Origin: Centropus unirufus
Lineage: Eukaryota > Chordata > Aves > Cuculiformes > Centropidae
Direction: 5' to 3'
Length of the DNA stretch: 64,000 bases
Assembly: GCA_013397695.1 (NCBI GenBank)
Contig: VYZI01000570.1
Coordinates: 1 to 64,000, forward strand
The first letter of the stretch is position 1. Each line of letters starts with the position of its first letter. Below the pieces are notes generated by a model. The model worked only from the letters and a program-made list of their open reading frames with translations. It was not told where the DNA came from and did no database searches. This document shows, piece after piece, positions 49,779 through 60,500 of the stretch. The translations under genes and the position numbers were made by a program.

Positions 49779-49959
49779 GTAACGGCCCTGGATGTAACGC
49801 ATCTCCTTGTATCTTTTCCCTGTCCTCAGCACCCTTTTTTCCTGGTGCCATGTGGGTCATTAGCCGAGGGAACAGTTTCTCACTGTCTCTTTCTCCTTTT
49901 GTTTTCCTCCTTCCTCATTGCTTCCAGTCTTGGTTTACTGCCAAACAGCCTCTTGTGAA

Positions 49960-50035
49960 AGGGCCACCTAATTAACCCTGTGCTAATTAACAATTTAAAA
50001 TTACACAGCACGGCTGTTCATATTTAATTCTCGGG
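49960..50035. promoter_or_regulatory. Paired TAATTA homeodomain sites
   Basis: TAATTAA occurs at 49969-49975 and again at 49984-49990, 15 bases apart, followed by AATTTAAAATTACA and ATTTAATTC. This AT-rich island sits between GC-rich flanks and looks like a homeodomain-bound element. Motif evidence only. Confidence 0.35.
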
Positions 50036-50690
50036 AAGCCTGGGCAACAGCAGGGACCCCCTCCTCCCTCCCACTGCCGTCTCTGCGGCCCGTGCTGCTG
50101 GCCGCGTGTCCCTGGGGGAGAAGGCAGCCCGGTGGTGTGGGCCAGGGGCTGCCCCAGGAGCCCTCAGCTTGCCAGGGAAGCGGAGGGAGTTGGTTTAGCA
50201 CCAGCCACTCCTTGGCCATGGAAACATTGCTGTAAGATGGCACGTCTGTCCCTGTGAGGATGGGGCCAGGGGCTGTGTGGAGGTGATGGGGAGGCGCGGG
50301 TTTTGGCTCTGCTTGCGTTCTGGGCACAGCGTGGCTGGAAACCACCAGCTCTGGCTAGTGGGAGCGATGGGTGAAGGCATGGGGCATGCTTGGAGGGCTT
50401 TTGTTTGCACTGTGCCATCCAGATGTATCTCATGGCATCTGCTCCTGCCCTGCTGTGTCCGCGCTCCTGCAGCCAGGTCCCACGTCTGTTCGGAAGAGCT
50501 GTGAGGTTCAGCGATGCTGCAGGGAAGGAGCTGGGGCTCAGGTAGGCCGTGTGCTGGAGACGTGGTGAGCATGGCGCTGGGAGCAGCAGGAGCAGCGGTG
50601 GGACGTGAGGGCGGAGAAGAAACCGGGGAGAGCCCTTCCCTGCTGCTGGGGCGGTGGGAGCACAGGGAGTCTCCAGCACTCAGGCTATTC
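50036..50690. other. GC-rich noncoding stretch
   Basis: GC-rich with scattered CpG. Both strands show chance open frames of 75-171 codons and none has a recognisable domain. No gene is called. Confidence 0.45.
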
Positions 50691-51847
50691 TCTCTGTAAC
50701 TGGAGTTCATTGATTTTACGGGAAACCATGTTTACAGACAGAGTGCTGATCGACCTGACGAGTTGACTTCTGCCTCCTTAAGTAAGAACTACCTTTTCTT
50801 ATTGACTGGCTGATAAACAGAGCGGAGCGGGCTGGGGGGAGGGAGCGGATGGGAGGTGTGGAGCGCGCTGTGGTCGGTCCATCCTCTCAAGCTCTCCTTG
50901 TCGTTCGTGGGGCACTTCGGGGAGGTCAGGGATGGAAGGGAAGATGTAGAGGCCATAATAGTGAGCTAATAACTACATCATACTCCTGCTCTCGGTCTGT
51001 TTTGCTTTAATTAGGCTATTGCTCTTTTTAAAGGGATGAGAGCCACAGTTCCTGTGCGAATAGAAACAAATATTTCTGTGCCTCTTCCTCCCTCAGCATC
51101 GTTCTTCAGGAATAGCTCTGGCAAGAAATGAAGAGACAAGAGAAGCCTGGATTGGTGTAGGGGCTTCGTCTTTGTCCGGGGGCTCTGGCAGGCCATGTTT
51201 TGGCTGTGGGTTTTCCCACCTGTCCTGGAAGGGTTCCATTATGTTGAGGAAAGGGAGAAGAGATAAAATTCCTTTGGAGCAGCACCTCCTGAGCTGGTTA
51301 ACTTGATCTGGGTGGGGGCAGAGATGTTAAAGCAACCCAAGGCAGAAAAGCCCACCAATTAATTGGTGAGCGCTTGCAGGTTTGCCTGGCCTGGCCTGGC
51401 TGGGAGAAGAGATTGGCTTTCTTGTCAATAAACAAGTCCCTAGTGCAGCATCAAAGCCGCAGTCCTTTATCAATCGCGGCCTCCTCTTCCCGCATGTTCC
51501 TGTAACTTACCAAGCATTTATTACATTGATTTTACAATCAGGCTGTTAACCCTCCCGCCCCATCAGCCCTGCTAACCCTTTTGGCCCAACTGTCAGTCAG
51601 GCATCTTCCTGCCAGCCGAGAGTTCTTGATAATGGAGATGCTCAGATTTGTGTTGTATCCCGTCCAGACGTGCTGGTAAACAGAATGTGTTCCATCTGAA
51701 CGCATTTTTGGGGCACTGTTTTGAATTCTGCATAGGTATTCCCAAAATTTCTATGTGCAAAAGTATGATGCTTATGGAGTTTCATATATAACACGTCTTT
51801 TTCATCCACTCTGAATTTGTTTGGTTTTGATTTGAGTTGTAGTTCTC
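50691..51847. promoter_or_regulatory. Candidate enhancer region (FOX, TCF, homeodomain words)
   Basis: Several low-CpG, AT-balanced stretches stand out. At 50940-51010 there are CTAATAACTAC and CTTTAATTAGGC words. At 51340-51790 there are CCAATTAATTGG near 51355-51366, the FOX-type CAATAAACA near 51426-51434 inside CTTGT...ACAAG, the TCF-type ATCAAAG near 51450, TTTATCAATCG near 51467-51477, and a run of ATT/GAT words at 51515-51545. The texture suggests a conserved noncoding element directly left of a CR1 insertion. Function is inferred. Confidence 0.35.
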
Positions 51848-52295
51848 AGCGGGCTGCATCCAAAGCAGTGGGGCCAGCAGGGTGAGGGAGGGGATTGTGC
51901 CCCTCGGCTCCACTTTGTGAGACCCCACCTGGAGCCCTGTGTTCAGTTCTGGAGTCTTAGCACAGGAAGGACATGGAGCTGTTGGAGCAAGTCCAGAGGA
52001 GGCCACAAAGATGATCCAAGAGCTGGAGCACGTCCCATACAAGGACAGGCTGAGAGAGTTGGGCTTGTTCAGCCTGGAGGAGAGAAGGCTCCAGGGAGAC
52101 CTTAAAGCAGCTTCCAATACTGAAAGGGACCAACAAGGAAAGCTGGGGGGGGACTCTTGATCAGGGAGTGCAGGATAGGACAAGGGGGAACAGTTTTAAG
52201 CTGGAAGAGGGGAGGTTTAGATGGGATGTCGGGAAGACATCTACTGTGAGGGTGGTTGAGGCATTGACACGAGTTTCCCAGAGAAGTCATGGAGA
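51848..52295 (+). mobile_element. CR1 LINE fragment, longest in the window
   Basis: About 450 bp of CR1: GTGAGACCCCACCTGGAG, GTTCAGTTCTGGAGTC, GACATGGAGCTGTTGGAGC, AGGACAGGCTGAGAGAG, CAGCCTGGAGGAGAGAAGG and GTGAGGGTGGTTGAGGC appear in CR1 order. It is on the + strand. The reverse transcriptase region is absent and the far 3' tail is cut. Confidence 0.95.
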
Positions 52296-54841
52296 GCGTG
52301 CAGGGGTAACACCTAAAAGGAACTGCAGTGTTTGGAAGACAGAGGAGAGAGATCCTTTTCTCACCTTGAGGGATCAAATCTATCCCAACTCACTGTTACT
52401 AATGTGAATATCCGTGCATCTGAGATGCGTGTAAGTACATGTATGTTATTAAATATAAGTAATTACACAGGGAAGCAGCATAAAGGAAAATTATGAAAAC
52501 ATAAGGCAAATCAGAAAAAGAGCGTATAGCTGTCTAGTAAAGGAAAATAAACTGGTAGGTGGTGAAGCCAGGAAAAAAGAGGTAACGTTGCCTGTTGCTC
52601 CATTCTCTTTTGCTCAAACTAATTCAGGTACTTTATCCAGTGCTGCTGTGGCACCTCACCTGCTGTGCACCCGATCAGATCTTCTCTGGCAGGTTTTCAG
52701 TCCTCATACTTTTTCCTCTCTTTCCCAGTTGTTGAAGTCCCAGCTGCCTGTCTGCGCTGCAGGGAATCCCCAGGCACTGGCACAGTGCAGCCTGTGCCAG
52801 GCAGGTGAATCCACGGGGAAAAGGGCTGGTGGCTGTGTGACAGCTCTGCAGGAGCTCACAAGGATGTTCCAGGTCTCATGGCCTCAGATCAAGCTAGAGA
52901 GCACTGGAAGCACTTTGAAGCTACGATTATCATACTTAACATTTAGATAGCAGTGTAAGTTGCCAAAACACCAAGAGTCTCTTTTGGAAGAGACCAAAGG
53001 TGGCAGCAAACTGCTAATCTGACTGGAGCCTTTGAAGGGAGAGGCCTTGAAGCCCCGAGGTTTTGGCTGGTAGGTACTTGAATTTGCTGTGTGCAAATGA
53101 ATGGAGGGGTTTCCTGACTGACAGTCAGAGTCTAAGCTCTGCTTGGAGTTGAAGCAGCAGCTTCTTGGAGGATGCTCAGGGCAGAAGAGCTTTGAGAAAG
53201 CTGTGCTAAGTGAGAAAGGTTTAAAGAAAGACTTAAAATAATTTGTGTAACTTTAAACACATCCTTTAGAGTAAATCCCACTGGGTCAGCTTAAGAATAA
53301 CAGGGTCTTGTTAAATTAAACCTGCCCTGTCACCTAAACGCCTATACTGGGCATCAGCAGAAAGTCTCCCCAGGCATGTACCCAGGTTTGGAGTAGTCTG
53401 ACAAGCAAAGTGATGCTTGTGCTTAGTTGGTAGAAGATAAAACGGGGAAGAAGTCCTGTGTGCATTGATGACAATGGATCTAGAGCCTTCTATTGTCTTC
53501 TATTGTCTCTTGGTTCACAGATTGTAAACACACGGAGAAGCCGGTCTCTGCCTCTGCAGGTTTTCCTCTGTTGTTTTCTATGGATGTTTTGTATCGGTAT
53601 ACCTGAGGAAAGCTGTGAGCCACAGGTTAAAAATCACTTTTGCAGACGAGGGAATAGTGCTTTTATTTCTGCTGGTGTTTCCTCCCATGTGGCTTGTGCA
53701 GAAGCACTGTAGGAAGCAGACCATAGAAATGCTTCTTTGCAGAGAGGATTCTTGGTGGGGTTGCAGCTGAGCTGGAGGTCATCTGCTGGTTCTGGTCTGC
53801 ATTACGATGCTCCAGCTCCTCACCATAGCATTGCCTGATATCCTAGGTCTGCAGCCTCTAGAAAGGTGTTTGCTACCGCGTGGACCCATTGGGATCAAAG
53901 CATAAGAGATACTGGTGGGGTGCAGCAAAGGGTAGGGGTGGAGAGCTGTGTCAGCCGTGTCCAGCACCCTGTGCTCACTGGCTGCCTGGTATTTCTCCAG
54001 GTCATATTTGGTGGGATAGAAAAAGCAGGAAGGGTGTCCTTCCTTCTCTTTTGGGGCCTGCGTTGGCTGTTTGCCTTTGGGGGTATTGGGGAGCTGTTTG
54101 TGCACAGAGGCTGCGCTCTGCGGGATCTCTAGGAGCTTCCTGGAGCACGGTGAGCTGGCTGCTTTCCGATCCCCAGGATGGACCCTTGTCAGATCTGGAA
54201 TTTCCTGTTTGGTTTCTATCCTGACATCTCTCTGTTTAAACTCTGTCCAGAGCAGAGCAATTAAATCTCCTGTGCATACCAAACTTACTCTGAAATCTCT
54301 GCCAGTTGCTCTGGGGCTCATGGTCTGCCACGGAGGTGCACGTGTGGTGGCTCTGGTTCTGTGCTCCCTAGCAGAGGGAATCACCCCAAAATAACAGGAT
54401 CCAGCTTGGGGAGCCACGGAGTACTTGTACAAAGTGTGAAAGCTCCAGCACTGTCCTACTGTAGTGTCTTCACTCTGTTTCTGTCAGAATGTTTTCTGTC
54501 ACATTTTTGTATGGATCTTGTTTGATTTCCGAAGATCTAAGGCTTTGGGTGGGGCAGTCCAGGTCCCTCCATCTTCCTTCCCACTTCAGGGAGAGCATAA
54601 AGGGAGGTTTTCACCTTATAGTTCCTTTCAATTTGTCTCTCGTATCCCGCTTCCATCGTATTTCCATCACTTGCTCCCAGCGGTGCGTTACCCAGGGCCA
54701 GGTAATGGGCCTGGAGCCCATGTCGGTCTCCCATTTGCTCCCAAAGAGCGGGGTTGGTGGCTTTTGTGTTGGGGTGGTCTTTGTGGTCACCGTCTCTCCT
54801 CCCTGTCTCACCTGCCTTTCTCCTTCTCTCCCCACTCTCAG
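52296..54841. other. Noncoding stretch leading to the ZFHX3 coding-exon acceptor
   Basis: No gene is recognised. The last 60 bases (about 54782-54841) are a pyrimidine-rich tract ending CTCTCAG, the acceptor of the first ZFHX3 coding exon. Confidence 0.6.
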
Positions 54842-54887
54842 GTCCGAGCCGTACCGGGTGCAATGAGCGCTCCGTGCCGGCCCTGCC
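54842..54887 (+). other. ZFHX3: ZFHX3 5' UTR segment in the first coding exon
   Basis: This 46-nt leader segment lies between the acceptor AG (54840-54841) and the start codon. About 60 bases of almost pure pyrimidine precede the acceptor, making it strong. The rest of the 5' UTR must come from one or more noncoding exons upstream, which I could not place with certainty. The segment contains an upstream ATG at 54863. Confidence 0.85.
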
Positions 54888-54901
54888 ATGGAAGGCTGTG
54901 A
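54863..54901 (+). CDS. Upstream ORF overlapping the ZFHX3 start codon (12 codons)
   Basis: An ATG 25 bases upstream of the ZFHX3 start opens a +1 frame reading MSAPCRPCHGRL. It stops at TGA 54899-54901, which is 11-13 bases into the ZFHX3 coding sequence. The uATG has G at -3 and A at +4, so its context is fair, while the main ATG context is stronger. A ribosome using this uORF would terminate past the main ATG and could not reinitiate there by normal scanning. It could therefore damp ZFHX3 translation. The frame is seen directly; its use is inferred. Confidence 0.4.
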   Translation: MSAPCRPCHGRL

Positions 54902-56276
54902 CTCGCCCGTCATCCCCGGGAAGGACAATGGGTGCGGCCTCCCTCAGCACCAGCAATGGACTGATCTCAACAGTGCCCACCTCCCCGACACGGCCGGCAG
55001 CATGGAGCAGCCCGCGGCCGAGAGCCGCGGCCCCCTGGACAGCCTGAGGGTCCCTTTCCCCGAGCGCGTCCCCGAGAGCAGCACCGCAGCTGGCACCGAG
55101 CCCGCGGGCAAGGAGGTGAGCTGTGGCCAGTGCGCGGCCTCCTTCACCGGCCTGCAGAGCTACATGGAGCACCGCTGCGCCGGCGCCCGCCCGCCCCCGC
55201 TGCTGAGGGGGGAGAGCGGGAGCGAGAGCAGCGAGGACGGGGAGGAGGAGAGCGACGTGGAGAACTTGGCCGGCGAGATTGTCTACCAGCCGGACGGCTC
55301 GGCCTACATCGTGGAGAGCCTCAGCCAGCTGGTGCAAAGCGGGGGCGCCTGCGGCAGCGGGGCTCTCCCCTCGCTGCTCCCGAACTCTCTGCCCAAGCAG
55401 GGAGAGCCCTCCGCCACCGCTCCCGTCTACCCACAGATCATCAACACCTTCCACATAGCCTCATCCTTCGGGAAGTGGTTTGAGGGCTCAGACCAGGCCT
55501 TCCCGAATACCTCAGCCCTGGCGGGCATCAGCCCCGTCCTGCACAGCTTCCGCGTCTTCGATGTGCGACACAAAAGCAACAAGGATTACCTGAACAGCGA
55601 CGGTTCTGCCAAAAGCTCCTGCGTATCCAAAGATGTTCCCAACAATGTGGACCTGTCCAAATTTGATGGCTTTGTGCTCTACGGGAAGAGGAAGCCCATC
55701 CTGATGTGTTTCTTGTGCAAGCTCTCCTTTGGGTATGTCCGCTCGTTCGTGACCCACGCGGTGCACGACCACCGAATGACTCTGAGTGAGGAGGAGCGGA
55801 AAATTCTTAGCAATAAGAACATCTCCGCTATCATCCAAGGGATAGGCAAAGACAAGGAACCCCTTGTCAGCTTTCTGGAACCAAAAAACAAAACCTTTCA
55901 GCACCCTCTTGTTTCCACAGCTAACCTCATAGGCCCTGGACACAGTTTTTATGGTAAATTCAGTGGCATTCGCATGGAAGGCGAGCAGGCCCTCCAGGCC
56001 GGGGCGACCGGTGGAGCGGAGCCACCGTCGGCAGGCGTCCTGGCCCCCGGCGCGCTCCTCAACCTGGGTGGGCTGACCAGCTCGGCTCTGAAGACTCCCA
56101 TTACCTCAGTCCCCCTGGGCCCGCTGGCTTCCAGTCCCACCAAATCCTCAGAGGGGAAGGACCCTGGGGTGGCAGAAGGGGAGAAGCAAGAGGGGGGTGA
56201 CCAGGACAGCCTCTCAGAAAAGGCAGAGCCGGTCGAGGAGGTGGAGGAGGAAGAGGAGGAGGACATAGGGGAGGAG

Positions 56277-56308
<32 letters not shown>

Positions 56309-57588
56309 AGATGATGAGGATGATGAGGGTTGCAAAGGACTGTTTCCGAGCGAGTTGGAGGATGAACTGGAGGACCGGCCCCAGGAGGACGCTGGGGCTG
56401 TGACAGGCGGCGGCAGCAGCAGCAGCAAAAAGGACCTTGCTCTCTCAAACCAAAGCATTTCTAACTCTCCCTTAATGCCTAACGTGCTCCAGACCCTGTC
56501 GCGGGGCGCAGCTTCTACTAGTTCTAATTCTGCTTCTTCCTTTGTCTTTGATGGTGCAAACAGGAGGAATCATTTAAGCTTTAACAATGAGGGCGGTGGA
56601 GCCAGCGTGGCAGAGGGCAGCAGGAGGCTGGACTTTATCGATGAAAGTGCCAATAAGGACAATGCCACAGCACCAGAACCAAATGAGAGCGCGGAGGGCG
56701 AGGACGGGAGCTACATCTCCCATCACCAGCATGCTGGCCCCCTCTGTGAACTTGGGGGTGGGGAGTGCCCCTCGGGGAGCGGCGTGGAGTGCCCAAAGTG
56801 CGACACGGTCCTGGGCTCCTCACGGTCGCTGGGTGGCCACATGACTATGATGCATTCTCGCAACTCATGTAAGACACTCAAGTGTCCCAAGTGCAATTGG
56901 CACTACAAGTACCAGCAGACGCTTGAGGCGCACATGAAGGAGAAACACCCCGAGCCGGGTGGCTCTTGTGTCTACTGCAAAAGTGGACAGCCACACCCGC
57001 GGCTGGCACGGGGTGAGAGCTACACCTGTGGTTACAAGCCATTCCGCTGCGAGGTCTGTAACTACTCCACTACTACCAAAGGCAACCTCAGTATTCATAT
57101 GCAGTCCGACAAGCATCTCAACAACATGCAAAACCTGCAGAATGGAGGGGGAGAGCAAGTCTTCAGCCACACCGCTGGGGCGGCAGCGGCGGCAGCAGCT
57201 GCTGCAGCGGCCGCAGCAGCCAACATTGGTAGCACCTGTGGGGCCCCCTCTCCCACCAAACCAAAAACCAAACCTACGTGGCGGTGTGAGGTGTGCGACT
57301 ATGAGACCAACGTAGCTAGAAACCTTCGTATTCACATGACCAGTGAGAAGCACATGCACAATATGATGCTGCTTCAGCAAAACATGTCCCAAATCCAACA
57401 CAATCGGCACCTGGGCCTCGGCAGCCTGCCGTCCCCCGCCGAGGCCGAGCTCTACCAGTACTACCTGGCGCAGAACATGAACCTGCCCAACTTGAAGATG
57501 GACAGCACTTCCTCAGATGCACAGTTCATGATGGGTGGGTTCCAGCTCGATCCTACCAATCCCATGGCATCGATGGCTCCATCTCTAG
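54888..57588 (+). CDS. ZFHX3: ZFHX3 first coding exon (N-terminal 900 codons plus one base)
   Basis: This exon encodes the N-terminus of ZFHX3 (ATBF1), a very large nuclear transcription factor with many C2H2 fingers and four homeodomains, known in neuronal differentiation and circadian control. The frame starts MEGCDSP and closely follows the family, which separates it from ZFHX4 and ZFHX2. Visible finger ligands are C79/C82 with H95 and C97 (degenerate), C274/C277/H290/H293 or H295, C635/C638/H651/H656, C666/C669/H682/H687, C721/C724/H737/H743 and C800/C803/H816/H822. A Glu/Asp-rich tract lies at about residues 448-481, and 14 consecutive Ala at 765-778. The ATG has G at -3 and G at +4, a strong Kozak context. 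The exon ends after the first base of codon 901 at a GTGAGG donor (57589). That base joins the exon at 61249 to restore Leu-Val-Gly-Gly-Glu-Ile, as expected for the family. The full human protein is about 3,700 residues, so this is partial. Confidence 0.97.
56234..56328 (+). repeat. ZFHX3: Acidic-tract coding repeat (GAG/GAA/GAT runs)
   Basis: A purine-rich triplet run encodes almost only Glu and Asp at about residues 448-481 of ZFHX3. An acidic tract at this place is a known feature of the family and varies in length between species. It is in frame here. Confidence 0.9.
57180..57221 (+). repeat. ZFHX3: Poly-alanine coding repeat (14 GCN codons)
   Basis: Fourteen consecutive Ala codons (residues 765-778) are written with mixed GCG, GCA, GCT and GCC. 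They lie in the linker between the fingers starting at C721 and C800. Mixed codons make the tract fairly stable against slippage. Confidence 0.95.
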
Positions 57589-60500
57589 GTGAGGCTGAAG
57601 GGTTTTCCACTGTGTCCGTGTGCGAGGGAGGGAGTGTGTTGCTGCAAAACCCTCACGTGCAGACTGGGCACTGCACCATATCCCTTCCTCCTCTTTCTGT
57701 GATCTCCTGCATGATGTGGTGAGTTGCCTTTGTGTGATGGTCAGGGATGGAGCCTGCACAGTGCCAGCCTCTCTTCTGCATTCCAGACCAGCTTTTCTCA
57801 TCCTGGGAAAATAAGTTACTTTTCTGGTACATTTTGTAAGATTTTTAGTAGGGAGCTAATAAAACAGTAGATATCAACGTGCATTAAATGTTTCTCCTCG
57901 TTGTGGAAAGCATCCTTAGTACAACGTTTCCTAATGATTTTGCCTTGGGTTGGTAAGGGGTGCGAGAGGTTTGGTGAGTGGCTTTCCTGGAGGATCTGAT
58001 CAGCTGCTGGCTCTCCCGAAGGAGGATGTGGAGTTGGTTTGTTAGGTGCTGTGTTGTCCTGAGAAGAAAAGGTAAGCAAGTTTTTTAAGAGTTCTTTTGG
58101 ATCCAGTGGAAGGGGTGGTGTTCCTCCACTGAAGAAACTGAGCTAAAGCTGTTCCTCTGATGCCAGCGGAGATACAGGATTGGAGGCTTGACAACAGATG
58201 AGAATTATTAAACTGGAGGGGAATGGCTAGGGAGGGAAAAGATTATTTCTGTCATCAAGTGACAGAAACGTGTAAAAGTTACCTATGAAATGCATTTTTT
58301 CCTGACAATGAGCAATCCTCAGGGCCCATGTTGGCTCTAAGCAGGGGGTACTCCCTCTCCCCACATGATTTAGTCCAAGAATTGAACTTAAGAGTGGGGA
58401 TGGATGGTCAGGTCCTGTTGGGATCCTCCCTCGTGCTGCCTGTGTTGCGCGTTCTTCCCAGTGTGTTTGAACTTCACAGCACTGCAGGGTGAAAGCTGGG
58501 GCAGAACAGAACTCCCACCACGCTTCAGGCATGGCAAGTGCTGACTGAAATCACTGCTCCCTCTACGTTGTCTTGCTGCTGCTGAGGGGTTTTCACAGTG
58601 CCTTGAGAAACTATGTGAAAAGGAATCTTGCCACTTTACCTCCCTCCCTCTGAACTAATGCCTCTGTGCTGCTCTCTGCCCTCCTTCGCCTTGTCCATCC
58701 CTCAATGCTGTTATTACCGATGTGCTCCATTAGGGTTTTATTGGTCTCCTGCATGTTCTCCTTCCCTTCAGCTATTCATAGTACAGTTTGTGATTAGTCC
58801 AGAAGGACGAGACCCAAATGAGGGAACAACACCACAAGATACTAAAAAATGAAAAAGAAAATGTAAGAACCCAAGTGAATATAAATTAATTATCTTTTTT
58901 TCCCCTCCTGTGGTGTCCCAGCTTGTATCTTTGGGAGGTCAAGGACAGAATCTTTTTTTGGTGCATTTTCAATAGGTCCAAGTTGCCAACAGATGTAATC
59001 GACCATTGTTTTGCAATACAGCTTGCAGTGTATAAAGCTACAGTGTCATCTCTGGTGGGTTTCTTGGAAGGTGCCCTTTCAGAGCTCATAGCCCCTCTTT
59101 ACTGAAGCACAGAGTGGTTGACATGAGAGAAGTTGGGAGTATTTTTACTGAAGCCTCCTAAAGTACGTGACAAGGTCTTGAATGTATATGAGCCTGCCTG
59201 GAGAGTGATTTGTAAATTCTATTCTTGATGGTTGCAAATCTCAAGCTGAGGATTACAGATGGAGGCCCTTCCCGTGTCAATAAGCACTTGACACAGACTC
59301 AGCTCGTTACACTCATATACACAAACTGTGAACTTTGCTAGAAGAGAAGCAGATTTTCCCATTTTTACACTTCAGCCCAAAACTGGGTTTGAGGAGAACG
59401 CTTGCAGTTGAGAAATTTCTGCTTTCAGGTTTTTACTGCATGGTGTGTTTAGGAGAGGCTGTTTCAAAGAGAGCGTTTCAGGGTCAAACCTAAAAGGGAT
59501 GCTTAGGAACATCATCATAATTAGGAGATATGGACCACAGAAGGCAAGAAATATTTAGTGAGCTGATACGCAGGAGCAGCTGTATTGAGGATATAACTGA
59601 CTGGGAGGAATAGAGTGGATCAAGAACAAGATCGTTGACTGCTTTGATGGAAAGGCAGGTTTCCAGCAGTGCCTGTAGATGGGACTTCCCCTCCTACCAT
59701 CTCCATGTAAGCACGAGATCTGCTTGGTGAAGATCAAGATGAAGTTTGTTCCTCTGACAAACTCTGCGTTCAGGTTGTCTTGTAAGCTGTGGTTCACCTT
59801 GCTTAGGACTGTAATGAACATTGTGGTATTGCGTTTCTGCAGGAGAGGCAGCAGTAGCACATGCACTGCCCAAAGCTGTGGTCTGCACTGCTTACATGCT
59901 TTCAGAAATATTAGTGTGGACTTAAGGATTCGGTCTGAACTCTGAGTGCCTTCCCAATGTTGGCTGTTTTTTTAGCAAACAGATTGCAATGTAGGTAACT
60001 AAAAATTAAGGAAATAAAATCTCGGGTTTTTTTGATCGCTAGATTGTTCCTTTGATGAAATAAGGTTGTTAAGCTAAGCTGTGACATAAATTCAAGGTAA
60101 AATACCAAAAAGCTGCAGGAGGGGCATCATTGTCTTAAAAAACAAAGAAGAACAACGCAGAAGAAAGGTCCTAAGAAGAGGGACTCAGTGGCTGGTCTCT
60201 GTGCTTTGGTTTAAAAAGTTTGTTAGAAAGTCTGGCCACGTCATCACTGTGCTCTGATGTAAATAAGAGCTTGTTGCATTAATTTACTGTAAGTGAATAG
60301 AGTTCAGCTCTTGGATTGCAGAGTAGATGTGATACTTATAGACTGAAAGTGTTCTACTGGCTTTCCTTGCCATGCTTTTGTGCTCTCATTATTAATAGTG
60401 GTTGTCCTGGCCATGCAAAGTGTCTGTCAACACTCCTGGTAGAAGTCTGTCCACCATGGCCAAGAGTTGAGCTCTTAGTGTGGGAGTGGCAGTTTTCAGG

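Larger units (their letters stand above)
1..54841 (+). other. ZFHX3: Probable intron 1 of ZFHX3 (plus possible 5' exon and promoter)
   Basis: No open frame in this 54.8 kb resembles a known protein or has exon-like splice flanks with family similarity. In mammals a noncoding first exon of ZFHX3 is separated from the first coding exon by tens of kilobases, and bird introns are shorter, so most or all of this block should be intron 1. By eye the + strand is G- and T-rich over long stretches, which fits rightward transcription. The left boundary of the gene cannot be fixed from sequence alone. Notable sub-elements are listed as separate entries. Confidence 0.65.

Noticed and set aside
54537..55454. 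305-codon open frame on the - strand
   Set aside because: It is the antisense shadow of the GC-rich start of the ZFHX3 coding exon.
56865..57410. 181-codon open frame on the - strand, Cys/Val-rich
   Set aside because: It is antisense to conserved ZFHX3 zinc fingers, whose codon pattern explains the open frame.
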